Below, one piece after another: positions 18,016 through 26,947 of a stretch of DNA of 64,000 nt. The notes below the pieces were generated by a model. It was given only the letters and a program-made list of their open reading frames with translations, had not been told where the DNA came from and searched no databases. The stretch is from Rhodanobacter sp. Soil772 (GTDB taxonomy: Bacteria; Pseudomonadota; Gammaproteobacteria; Xanthomonadales; Rhodanobacteraceae), in contig NZ_LMSK01000001.1 of NCBI RefSeq assembly GCF_001428385.1, positions 559,355-623,354 on the forward strand, given 5' to 3'. The position numbers and the translations under genes are program-made. Position 1 is the stretch's first letter, and each line of letters opens with the position of its first letter.

Positions 18016-21000
18016 TCAATGCATGATTTCATCCGCCGTATTGACCGTCGCCTTGCGCTCCTGCTTGCCCCAGCCTACCGACGGGCCGCGGATGGCCGTC
18101 CAGACCGAACGCACCACCACGTAGTACATCAGCTGGCGGTAGCCGAAGCGTTGCAGCACCAGCCACCACAGCAGGCTCCACTTTTCCTTCTTCTCCATCG
18201 CGAAGGCGAGTGCCGAGGCGCCGAGGTCGACTGCCATGAAGGCGGCGTAGAACGCCAGCATCCTGAGCAGGTTGGTGTCGTCGAACTGGCCGCGGTGCTG
18301 CAGGTAGTCGAGGCTGGTGGCGACGATCTGCCAGACCAGCACCAGGTCGACCAGCGGCGACACCACCGAGAACAGGATCTGGAACAGCCACACCTGCGGC
18401 AGCGCCACCATGCCGAGCGCGCCGTGGCGCGGGTTGAAAGTGGCGTCGCGGTGCTTCCACAGGCATTGCAGGGTGCCGTAGGCCCAGCGGAAGCGCTGGC
18501 GGGCGAGGCCGCGGGCGGTGTCCGGCGCTTCGGTCCAGGCGATCGCCTCGGCGTCGAACAGGGTGTGGTAGCCGGCCTTCTGCACGGCGATGGTGAGGTC
18601 CTGGTCTTCCGCCAGCGTGTCGGACGGGAAGCCGCCGAGCCGTTCCAGCGCTTCGCGCCGCCAGGCGCCGACGGCACCGGGCACCACGGTGATTGCGCCC
18701 AGCGCGGCCAGCGCGCGGCGCTCGAGATTTTGCGCGGTGATGTATTCCAGCGCCTGCCACAAGGTGATCAGGTTGATGCGGTTGCCGACTTTCGCGTTGC
18801 CGGCTACGGCGCCGACCTTCGGGTCGGCGAACCAGCGCACCAGCCGCGGGATGGTGTCCCGTTCGAACTGGGTGTCGGCATCCAGCGCCACCACCACCGC
18901 GCCGTTCGATTCGCGCAGCGCGGTATTGACCGCGTGCGCCTTGCCGCCGTTGGGGATGGTGATCAGCCGCACGCGCGGCTCGTGCGCGTAGTGCTGGCGC
19001 ACCACCGCCGAGGTGGCATCGATCGAGCCGTCGTCGACGACGATGACTTCGAGGTTCGCGTAGCGGCTTTTGAGGATGTGGCGGATCGAACTGGCGATCA
19101 CCTTCTCCTCGTTGTAGGCGGGGATCAGTACCGAGACCAGCGGCGGATCATCCGGCAGGACCGGCATCGCGCGCCGACGTTCCTGCACCCGGTTGAACAG
19201 GGCGAGGCCGCCGAGCAGCAGCAGCCGGGCCACGCCCAGCGTGATGGCCGCGGCCAGCAGCCAGCGGATGAAGTGGCCGAACCAGCCCAGCGCGAGGAAG
19301 ACCGAGCGGTCGGCCCATTGCGACAGCGAACCGGGCGCCAGTGGCGGCATCGCCTGTTCGCGGCTGAGGCCGGCCAGCGTCGAGACGGTGACGAAGTCGT
19401 AGCCCTGCGCGCGCAGGCCGTCGATGATGCGCGGCAGCGCGGCCACCGTCTGCGAGCGTTCGCCGCCCGCATCGTGCAGCAGCACCACCTGGCCGGTACG
19501 CTCCGGGTTGCTGGCGGCGACCTGGGTCAGCACGTTGTCGACGATCTGGTCCACGCCGGGCCGTTGCCAGTCTTCGGCGTCGATGTGCAGGCCGACCGAG
19601 ATGTAGCCCATCTTCTGCGCGATCCCGATCGGCACCAGCTCGTCGGCGGTGGTCGGTTCGGCGTCGCCGAAGTAGGGTGCGCGGAACAGCCGCATCGAGC
19701 GCCCGGTGAGCGCCTCGAACAGGCGCTGGGTGGCGTTGAGCTCCAGTGACACGATGCCGGGCGGACTGTCGCCGAGATTCGGGTGGGTGAAGGTGTGGTT
19801 GCCGACGTCGTGGCCTTCGGCGACTTCCCGCTGCACCAGCTTGGGCGACATCTCGGCGTTCGCGCCGACGATGAAGAATGTGGCCGGCACGTGCTTGGCC
19901 TTGAGAATGTCGAGGATCTGCGGCGTCCACTCCGGATCGGGGCCGTCGTCGAAGGTCAGCGCGATCTTGTGCGGCAGGGTGCCGGCGCGCTGGATCACGT
20001 AGGAGCTGGGCAGGGCGGTGTAGCTTTCGTCGTCGATGCTGCCATCGTCCTTGTCCAGCTCGACGGTGCGCGCGCCGGGCGACGGTTCGGCGGTGATTTC
20101 CAGCACTTCGCCCTGGCCCTCGATGTCGATGTCCTGGCCTTGGCCGATCGTGCGCAGCTGGTCCGGTGCTGCCGCACCGTAGTTGCGACCGAGCACCGAC
20201 CAGATCGACGGGTCTTCCGAGCCCAATCGCCACAATGCGTAGCCGTAGGGTTTGTAGTCGTCGGCAGCGTGGATCTGGTTATAGGCGGTGGCGCCGTCGA
20301 GGAACCAGACCTGGTGCGTGCTGCCGTCGTCCTCGCTGTAGGAGAAGTGCGGGTTCTGCGTGTCCGGGTCGAATGCGATGTCGGTTTGCGCATCGCTGGC
20401 GCGATCCATCGCGTCCTGGAAGGTCAGCGTCTCGGCGTTCTGGCCGTGCGACCAGTCGTAGCCGTAGCTGCCGATCGCCACGATGACCTGGTCCGGGTCG
20501 AGCACCTTCATGCGCTTGTCGAGCGTGCTCTCGAACCAGTCCTGGCCGGCGATGCTGCCGGCGTCCTTGCCGGCCCAGTGCTGGTCGTAGGCCATCAGCA
20601 GTTCGAAGTCGACGATGTCGGCATAGCCGGCGTAGTCCCAGTCGGCGTCGTCGAACGGCACCGACAGCACGATGCCCCAGCCGTGCGGATCGAACGCATC
20701 GTTGAGTTCGGACAGAAACGCCTTGAGGTTCGGCTGCGCGCTCGCGGGGATTTCCTCGAAGTCGATCGTCACGCCCTGGAAGCGGTTGGCGGAAAGGAAG
20801 GCGACGATCTGCGCGATGCGTGCCTGCCGCATCGCGGGATCGGCCAGCAGGCGTGCCAGGCCGGCACCGTCCCAGGCGCCGTTCGCCGCGTTCTGCAGCA
20901 ACGGCAGGATCGGGGTGGACGGCTTCTGCGTGCGGATCAGGTTCAGCGCCTTGGCGTCGATGCTGGTGTGCAGCGTCATGTCGGGACCGCTCACGCTCAT

Positions 21001-21441
21001 CCAGGTCGGGATCACCCAGTCCAGCGTGGGCAGCGCGCGTTTCAGCGACGGGTAGCTGCTGTCGTCCCAGTTGACGTAGAAGCCGATCGCCAGCGGCCGG
21101 CCGGCCGGCTTGTCCAGCGAGGGCGGTGGCATGTGCGTGGAAGCGGCCTTGCTGGCATGCGTGCGCGGAGCGTGCAGCAGCTTCTGTCGCGCGCGTACTT
21201 CCGCGGCCAGCTTTGCCGCCGATTTCAGCAGTTCCGGCGCGGCCGCTTTCACCCCGGCCAGCGCGTGCCGGGTCCGGCCGTGTTCGCCGATGTGCAGGCC
21301 GGCCATGCTGGGCCACACGAACAGGCTGGCCGCGCACGCCACCACGAACAGCGTGCTGATTACCGCGGCGGCCAGCGCCAGCCGCGAGACACGACTGGCC
21401 CGCCGGCCGGTGGGGTCGAAGAAGATCGGTTTCTTTTGCAT
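18016..21441 (-). CDS. Three-domain membrane protein: GH18-like, NodB polysaccharide deacetylase and GT2 glycosyltransferase
   Basis: This is an 1,141-residue protein started at 21441 (MQKKPIFFDPTGRR) so that an N-terminal membrane helix (about 20-40) follows. Domain order: a GH18-like barrel (about 100-430, with GVTIDFEEIP near 225); a NodB deacetylase (about 488-690, TFDDGPDP near 495 and the metal motif HTFTHPN); two membrane helices (about 705-750); a processive GT2 domain (about 765-1000, SVLIPAYNEEKV, ALDAD, and QRFRW); and C-terminal membrane helices. It resembles chitin, hyaluronan or poly-N-acetylglucosamine synthases joined to enzymes that trim and deacetylate the product, and probably makes or exports an envelope polysaccharide. 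A second, decayed copy of its 3' end lies at 14149-15370. Confidence 0.9.
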   Translation of the reverse strand: MQKKPIFFDPTGRRASRVSRLALAAAVISTLFVVACAASLFVWPSMAGLHIGEHGRTRHALAGVKAAAPELLKSAAKLAAEVRARQKLLHAPRTHASKAASTHMPPPSLDKPAGRPLAIGFYVNWDDSSYPSLKRALPTLDWVIPTWMSVSGPDMTLHTSIDAKALNLIRTQKPSTPILPLLQNAANGAWDGAGLARLLADPAMRQARIAQIVAFLSANRFQGVTIDFEEIPASAQPNLKAFLSELNDAFDPHGWGIVLSVPFDDADWDYAGYADIVDFELLMAYDQHWAGKDAGSIAGQDWFESTLDKRMKVLDPDQVIVAIGSYGYDWSHGQNAETLTFQDAMDRASDAQTDIAFDPDTQNPHFSYSEDDGSTHQVWFLDGATAYNQIHAADDYKPYGYALWRLGSEDPSIWSVLGRNYGAAAPDQLRTIGQGQDIDIEGQGEVLEITAEPSPGARTVELDKDDGSIDDESYTALPSSYVIQRAGTLPHKIALTFDDGPDPEWTPQILDILKAKHVPATFFIVGANAEMSPKLVQREVAEGHDVGNHTFTHPNLGDSPPGIVSLELNATQRLFEALTGRSMRLFRAPYFGDAEPTTADELVPIGIAQKMGYISVGLHIDAEDWQRPGVDQIVDNVLTQVAASNPERTGQVVLLHDAGGERSQTVAALPRIIDGLRAQGYDFVTVSTLAGLSREQAMPPLAPGSLSQWADRSVFLALGWFGHFIRWLLAAAITLGVARLLLLGGLALFNRVQERRRAMPVLPDDPPLVSVLIPAYNEEKVIASSIRHILKSRYANLEVIVVDDGSIDATSAVVRQHYAHEPRVRLITIPNGGKAHAVNTALRESNGAVVVALDADTQFERDTIPRLVRWFADPKVGAVAGNAKVGNRINLITLWQALEYITAQNLERRALAALGAITVVPGAVGAWRREALERLGGFPSDTLAEDQDLTIAVQKAGYHTLFDAEAIAWTEAPDTARGLARQRFRWAYGTLQCLWKHRDATFNPRHGALGMVALPQVWLFQILFSVVSPLVDLVLVWQIVATSLDYLQHRGQFDDTNLLRMLAFYAAFMAVDLGASALAFAMEKKEKWSLLWWLVLQRFGYRQLMYYVVVRSVWTAIRGPSVGWGKQERKATVNTADEIMH

Positions 21442-21662
21442 GCCAGGGTCGGGTCGGCGAACGCCACGGGGCGTGGATCTGCGTTGGTCCCGAAACCGCC
21501 TTGACGCGGTGCGGACCGGGGTGCGCAGTATCTCCGATATGGACCTTTCCACGCGACGGGCCGGCGGGGTCGGTCAGCTTGCGTTGGCTATCCGCTCGGG
21601 CAGGTGCGAGCTCGCTTGCCGCAAACGCGCCGGTCCGCGCGCCTTGTCCCGTACGGACCCAG

Positions 21663-23102
21663 TCAGCCGATCACGGGACCCGCCACCGGCCTGCTGAAAT
21701 CCTGCGGCGTCAGCGTCTGGGTCAGGCGGAACACGCCTTCGTGGATCTTGCGTGGCAGCACCACGTCGAGCACGGTGGTCTGGTGCGGGCCGAGCATGGC
21801 GAACAGGTCGTCGCTGGTGGCGCTTCTCGCCAGCGCGTGGTGGACCAGGCCGCTGAGGTCCATCGGTTGCACGCTGGCGCCGTAGGGGCGGTGGCTGTCG
21901 ACGGCGGGACGCAGCGTCTTGCGGCTGTTGCGCGGGTCGGCCACGCGGGCGTCGCCGGCGAGCAGGCTGTGGTCGAGGAACAGCGAGATGGTGGTGCGCT
22001 GTTTCGAATTGGCCTGGCGGTCGAGCAGGAAGCCGGCCGGCAGCAGGTCGGCACTGGCCTGCACGCCGGCGGTGAACAGGAAGCCGGCGCCGGTCAGCGG
22101 TTCGCCCGCCTCGTCGGTGAGCCGCACGATCAGCAGGCTGCGTGGGTCGTGGATGTGCACGCGCGGGGCGAACGGGCCGGCCGGCTCCAGTTCCACCTTG
22201 TCCGCGTCGCGCGCGGCGTTTTCGCGCTCGAAGGTGTCGCAGAGGCCCTCATAGTCGCTGGCGCTGCGTATCTGCAGGCAGCGCAGGATCGCCTGCACGG
22301 TGGCCGGCGCGGCACTGGCCATGATGCCGTGCTCGTCGCCGGAATGGGCCGCGTCGGCGATCAGCTTGAATGCACAGCGCGGGCTTCGGCTCAGGTTGAG
22401 CGCCAGCGTGTCGGTGTCGCCGCGGGCATTGGCCTGCGGCGACAGCACGGCGTGGTGGGCGTTGAGGTTGGCGGCGGCGATGCGCACCACGCCATCGGAA
22501 CCGTCTTCGCCGGTGTAGCTGTTGAGGTGGTCGTACAGCTTGCGGTCGGGACGGTCGCCGGTCAGCACGAACAGGAATTGCCCGCGCTTCACCGGGTCGT
22601 CGCTATGGATGTAATCGAGGTTGAGCGACAGCGATTCGGCGCTGCCCAGTTCCAGCCAGTCGAGGATGCGCTGGCCGGGATCGACACCGGCGAACCACGA
22701 TTTCAACCGGCCGAGCATGCCCTTGCCGAGCTGCGCCAGCGCCGAGCCGAAATTCGCCGGCGCCAGCATCACCAGGTGGCTGAGCCGGATCGTGCTGTGC
22801 GTGGCCGGCTTGTCGCGTTGCGCACGCAGCCATTCGCGCAACACCGGGCCGCCGGTGGAGTGGGTGACGCAGGCGAAGCTGGCGTCGAGCAGGTGCAGGT
22901 CGCGCAGTGCGTGGTCGAATGCGCGCACCAGGTCGGACATGGTCACTGCATCGTCGAAGCTCACGTATTCGGACAGCCAGATGTCGGCCAGGCTCAGCGT
23001 GAGGCCGGCGGCGGCCGCCTGCTGTTGCAGCTGCTGCGGCAGCTGGCCGTAGGTCGAGGTGTTGGTGACGCTCCAGCCGTGGACGAAGACGAGGGTGGTC
23101 AT
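21663..23102 (-). CDS. Lipase-like alpha/beta hydrolase
   Basis: This is a 479-residue protein without a clear signal peptide. It begins with the oxyanion-hole strand LVFVHGWSVTN and has the nucleophile elbow THSTGG with Ser82, a variant of GxSxG seen in triacylglycerol-lipase and phospholipase-like families. A region of about 190-270 (LYDHLNSYTGEDGSDGVVRI) resembles the part of such esterases that carries the acid and histidine. The C-terminal 150 residues are unrelated to known catalytic parts and contain strand-rich segments. It probably hydrolyses lipid or ester substrates; identity beyond the fold is uncertain. It is divergent from the YdcF gene. Confidence 0.75.
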   Translation of the reverse strand: MTTLVFVHGWSVTNTSTYGQLPQQLQQQAAAAGLTLSLADIWLSEYVSFDDAVTMSDLVRAFDHALRDLHLLDASFACVTHSTGGPVLREWLRAQRDKPATHSTIRLSHLVMLAPANFGSALAQLGKGMLGRLKSWFAGVDPGQRILDWLELGSAESLSLNLDYIHSDDPVKRGQFLFVLTGDRPDRKLYDHLNSYTGEDGSDGVVRIAAANLNAHHAVLSPQANARGDTDTLALNLSRSPRCAFKLIADAAHSGDEHGIMASAAPATVQAILRCLQIRSASDYEGLCDTFERENAARDADKVELEPAGPFAPRVHIHDPRSLLIVRLTDEAGEPLTGAGFLFTAGVQASADLLPAGFLLDRQANSKQRTTISLFLDHSLLAGDARVADPRNSRKTLRPAVDSHRPYGASVQPMDLSGLVHHALARSATSDDLFAMLGPHQTTVLDVVLPRKIHEGVFRLTQTLTPQDFSRPVAGPVIG

Positions 23103-23236
23103 GGCTCAGCTCCCGTGCAATGGCCCAGTCCGACAAGAATCCGCGCGGCGGTCGGCCCGTGATGCGTGGTGATCCTGCCCATGCGGCACGTCGGCATAAT
23201 GGCACCAGCATCCCGCCATCTTCCACTGGCCTGTCC

Positions 23237-23998
23237 ATGACCGCGAACGTGTTGTTGATCCTGATCGTGCTGGCCACCGTGCTGGCGCTGCTGAAACGGC
23301 GCCGCTGCAGCCGCGTGCTGCTGGCGTTGGCACTGATCCTGCTGCTGGCGGTCGGTTGCGGGCCGTTGCCGATCTGGCTGCTGGCGCGGCTGCAATCAGG
23401 CTACGCAACCACCGCGCCGATCAGCTGGGGTCAGCGCAATGCGATCGTGCTGCTGGGCGCCGGCAGCGTGCGCGTGGCCGGCAGCGGCAAGATCGAGGCG
23501 AGCCTGTTTGCGTACGGGCGCATCAGCAAGGCCGCGGAGCTGTACCGCGAGTGCCGGCGGGCCGGGCGCGAGTGCAAGGTCGAGGTGAGCGGCGGCGATG
23601 CGCGCGGGCTCGGCCAGCCGGAAGCGGGGATTTATGCCGGCGACCTGCAACGGCTCGGCGTGGATGCCGCCGACCTGCTGCTGGAATCGCACAGCATGAA
23701 TACCTGGAAGAACGCGCAATTCAGCGGACCGTTGTTGAAGACCTACGGCGCCGACCATGTGCTGCTGGTGTCGTCCGGTTATCACCTGCGCCGTGGCATG
23801 CTGTACTTCGCGCACTTCGGCATCCACGTCGTGCCGGTGCGCGCCGACTACGTCGACGGCGTGCTGTCCTGGCTGCCGCTGTCGTACAACTTCGCGATGG
23901 CCGACCTGGCCTTGCACGAGTACGCCGGCATCGCGCGCTATCGCGTGTACAACGCGATGGGCTGGAACGTGCAGGCGACGCGCGCCGGTGCGCTCTGA
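23237..23998 (+). CDS. YdcF-like DUF218 membrane protein
   Basis: This is a 253-residue protein. The start at 23237 is chosen because it opens directly into two hydrophobic helices (MTANVLLILIVLATVLALL and VLLALALILLLAVGCG); the reading frame could extend upstream to 23120 but only with basic, unstructured residues. The DUF218 domain follows (about 65-235): AIVLLGAG, GRISKAAELYREC, VEVSGGDARG, LESHSMNTWKNA and HVLLVSSGYHLRRGMLYFA are its characteristic strands and loops. Relatives (SanA, ElyC, YdcF) act in envelope polysaccharide or permeability control. The specific role is unknown. Confidence 0.88.
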   Translation: MTANVLLILIVLATVLALLKRRRCSRVLLALALILLLAVGCGPLPIWLLARLQSGYATTAPISWGQRNAIVLLGAGSVRVAGSGKIEASLFAYGRISKAAELYRECRRAGRECKVEVSGGDARGLGQPEAGIYAGDLQRLGVDAADLLLESHSMNTWKNAQFSGPLLKTYGADHVLLVSSGYHLRRGMLYFAHFGIHVVPVRADYVDGVLSWLPLSYNFAMADLALHEYAGIARYRVYNAMGWNVQATRAGAL

Positions 23999-25429
23999 TC
24001 ACGATTCGCGCATCACCATCAGGCGGATCTCGCTCATGTCCTCGATCGCGTAGCGCACGCCCTCGCGGCCCAGGCCGGACAGCTTCACGCCGCCGTACGG
24101 CATGTTGTCCACGCGGAAGCTGGGGATGTCGTTGACGATCACGCCGCCCTGTTCCAGTTCGTTCCACGCGCGCATCGCGTGGTCGAGACTGTCGGTGAAG
24201 ATGCCGGCCTGCAGGCCGTAGTCGGAGTCGTTGACCATCGCGATCGCCTCGTCAAACCGCCGGAACGGGGCGAGCAGGGCGAACGGGCCGAATGCCTCCA
24301 TGCGGTTAGCCCTGGCGTCGGCGGGCACGTCTTCCATCAGGGTGGCGTCGAGCATGTTGCCGTTGCGCTTGCCGCCGCAGAGGATCCTGCCGCCAGCTTT
24401 CTTCGCGTCCAGGATCCAGCCGTGCAGGCGTTCGGCAGCAGCCTCGTCGATCATCGGGCCGAGGAACACGCTCTTGTCTTTCGGATCGCCGGCCTTGAGT
24501 TTCTTCGTGGCGGCGACCAGCTTGCGCTTCAGCGCGTCGTAGATGTCGGCATGCGCGTAAATGCGCTGCACGCCGATGCAGCTCTGGCCGGACTGGTAGA
24601 ACGCGCCGAAGATCAGCCGTTCGACCACGCGGTCGAGTTTCGGATCCTGGTCGGCGTCGACGATGCACGCGGCATTGCCGCCCAGTTCCAGCGTCACCTT
24701 CTTGTGCCCGGCACGGGCCTTCAGGTCCCAGCCGATCTGGCCGCCGGTGAACGAGAGCAGCTTGAAGCGCGTGTCCTCGACCAACGGACCAGCATGCGCG
24801 CCGTCCAGGGTGAGGATCGAGAACGCGCCTTTCGGCAGGTCGGTCTCGGCCAGTACCTCGCCGATGATCAGCGCGCCGATCGGGGTCTTCTCCGACGGCT
24901 TAAGCACGAACGGGCAGCCGGCGGCGATCGCCGGCGCCACCTTGTGTGCCACCAGGTTCAGCGGAAAGTTGAACGGGGTGATGAACGATACCGGCCCCAG
25001 CGGCACACGTTTCGTGTAACCGTGATAGCCGTCCAGACGGCTGGCCAGTTCCAGGTTGATCGTCTCGCCGTTGATGCGAACGGCCTCCTCGGCGGCGATG
25101 CGGAAGGTCTCGATCAGCCGGGTCACCTCGCCGGCCGCATCCTTGATCGGCTTGCCGGCTTCGATGCACAGCGCCTCGGCCAGCTCGTCGCGGCGCTCGG
25201 CGAAGCGCTGCGCGCAATGCTGCAGCACCGCCTGGCGCGCCCACGGCTTGTACTCGCGCATCGGCTTCGCCGCCTTCACCGCGGCGACGATCGCCTTCTC
25301 GGTGGCCTTCGCGTCCGGCACGGCGACGCGGGTGGCCAGCTGGCCGCTGTACTTGTCGCGCACGTCGAGCATGTCCTTCGACGTCTGCGGCTGGTTGGCG
25401 AGGTAGTAGGGGTAGGTTTTCCTGAGCAT
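23999..25429 (-). CDS. NAD(P)-dependent aldehyde dehydrogenase
   Basis: This is a 476-residue member of the ALDH superfamily, resembling the lactaldehyde/glyceraldehyde-3-phosphate-dehydrogenase-like branch. Catalytic residues are E248 in VTLELGGN and C284 in GQSCIG; the cofactor-binding stretch FTPFNFPLNLVAHKVAPAI lies at about 150-170. It oxidises an aldehyde to the acid in the cytosol. The start at 25429 (MLRKTYPYYLANQ) gives normal family length; the upstream frame continues through xseA and is a shadow. It is convergent with the YdcF gene, with which it abuts, and follows xseA on the same strand with a 65-base gap. Confidence 0.92.
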   Translation of the reverse strand: MLRKTYPYYLANQPQTSKDMLDVRDKYSGQLATRVAVPDAKATEKAIVAAVKAAKPMREYKPWARQAVLQHCAQRFAERRDELAEALCIEAGKPIKDAAGEVTRLIETFRIAAEEAVRINGETINLELASRLDGYHGYTKRVPLGPVSFITPFNFPLNLVAHKVAPAIAAGCPFVLKPSEKTPIGALIIGEVLAETDLPKGAFSILTLDGAHAGPLVEDTRFKLLSFTGGQIGWDLKARAGHKKVTLELGGNAACIVDADQDPKLDRVVERLIFGAFYQSGQSCIGVQRIYAHADIYDALKRKLVAATKKLKAGDPKDKSVFLGPMIDEAAAERLHGWILDAKKAGGRILCGGKRNGNMLDATLMEDVPADARANRMEAFGPFALLAPFRRFDEAIAMVNDSDYGLQAGIFTDSLDHAMRAWNELEQGGVIVNDIPSFRVDNMPYGGVKLSGLGREGVRYAIEDMSEIRLMVMRES

Positions 25430-25494
25430 GGCCTTCGTCCTGGAGCGGATTGCACCAGCATAAAGGCACGCTGCGTTCAGTGGACGTGAGCCAC

Positions 25495-26847
25495 TCAGTC
25501 GTCGCCGCTGACTCGCAGCGGCAGTTCGCCATCGGCGAGCCGGGCGCGCAATCGCGTGTCGACGGCGACGTTCTGCGCCGAGCGCAACACCTGGCCATCC
25601 GCGCCGAACAGGATCGCGTAGCCGCGCTCGAGCGTGGCCAGCGGGCTGACTGCGTGCAGCGCATGACCGGCGTGGCGCAGTGTCGTCTGCCGGCGTTCGA
25701 GGATGTGCGTGATCGCGCGGCGCAGGCGCTGGTCCTGCTCGACCAGCCGGCGTGCCAGCAGTGGCATTCGCGCGCGCGGGTGCTGTGCCAGCAGGCGTGC
25801 GTGCAGGCGTTCCAGCCGCGTGTGACGCTGCTGGCTTTGTTCGCGCAACACGACGGTCAGGCGGCGTTGCAGGTGCTGCAACCGTTCGCGGTCGCGCTGC
25901 AATCGGGCTTGTGGCCGCTGCGCCTGCAGTCGCGCCAGCAGGTGGTCGACGCGTTGCGACTGCGCCTGCAACTGGCGTTGCTGCAAGGTGACCAGGCGCT
26001 GTTGCAGCTGCCGCAGGTGGCGGCCGATCGCCACCGCGTCGGGCACCAGCAATTCGGCGGCGGCCGACGGCGTGGGCGCGCGCAGGTCGGCGACGAAGTC
26101 GGCGATGCTGAAGTCGATCTCGTGGCCGACCGCGGAAACCACCGGCACTGCGCTGGCGTGGATCGCCCGCGCCACCGCTTCCTCGTTGAACGCCCACAGG
26201 TCTTCCAGCGAACCGCCGCCGCGGGTCAGCAGCAGTACGTCGTAGCGCGCGCTGGCCGACGCCTTGCGCAGCATCGCCACGATCGCCGGCGGCGCCTCGC
26301 GGCCCTGCACCGGCACCGGCAGCACCTCGACGTCGGCCAGCGGCCAGCGTCGGGCCAGCACGCTCAGCACGTCGCGGATCGCCGCGCCGGTGGCCGAGGT
26401 GATCACGCCGATGCGCCGCGCGTAACGGGGCAGCGCGCGCTTGCGCGCCGGATCGAACAGGCCTTCGGCGTCGAGCCGGGCCTTGAGCTGCTCGAACTCG
26501 CGCTGCAACGCGCCTTCGCCGGCCGGCTCCATGTATTCGGCGACCAGCTGGAACTCGCCGCGCGGCTCGTACAGGCCGACCTTGGCACGCAGCAGCACCT
26601 GCATGCCGTCGACCGGGCGGAAGCGCAACGCGGAAGCCTTCATCTTGAACATCGCGCAGCGCACCTGGGCGCCGCTGTCCTTCAGGGTGAAGTACAGATG
26701 CCCGGAGGCGGGCTTGGCCACGTTCGACAGCTCACCCTCGATCCACACCTGCGGCAGCGCGTCGCCCAGCAAGTCGCGCACCAGCCGGTTGAGCAGGCTG
26801 GGGGTGAGGACGTGGCGTGGCGTGGCGTTGTCGAACGGCTCTGGCAT
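25495..26847 (-). CDS. xseA: Exodeoxyribonuclease VII large subunit
   Basis: This is a 450-residue protein. The N-terminal OB-fold domain is clear (LLGDALPQVWIEGELSNVAK, SGHLYFTLKD), followed by the conserved catalytic middle part (RIGVITSATGAAIRDVLSVL, LLLTRGGGSLEDLWAFN, and VPVVSAVGHEIDFSIADFVAD) and a long coiled-coil C-terminus rich in Gln, Arg and Leu. With the small subunit XseB it degrades single-stranded DNA in both directions. xseB is not in the window. The ATG at 26847 leads directly into the usual N-terminus. Confidence 0.95.
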   Translation of the reverse strand: MPEPFDNATPRHVLTPSLLNRLVRDLLGDALPQVWIEGELSNVAKPASGHLYFTLKDSGAQVRCAMFKMKASALRFRPVDGMQVLLRAKVGLYEPRGEFQLVAEYMEPAGEGALQREFEQLKARLDAEGLFDPARKRALPRYARRIGVITSATGAAIRDVLSVLARRWPLADVEVLPVPVQGREAPPAIVAMLRKASASARYDVLLLTRGGGSLEDLWAFNEEAVARAIHASAVPVVSAVGHEIDFSIADFVADLRAPTPSAAAELLVPDAVAIGRHLRQLQQRLVTLQQRQLQAQSQRVDHLLARLQAQRPQARLQRDRERLQHLQRRLTVVLREQSQQRHTRLERLHARLLAQHPRARMPLLARRLVEQDQRLRRAITHILERRQTTLRHAGHALHAVSPLATLERGYAILFGADGQVLRSAQNVAVDTRLRARLADGELPLRVSGDD

Positions 26848-26947
26848 AGGGGCGCGAGCCTAGCATGCGGGCAGTATCAAGTTGTGAGAAAACATCCGCT
26901 TGAGGCCGGAAGCGCATGAAAGTTGTCAAGTGACGAAAGCGGGCGCT

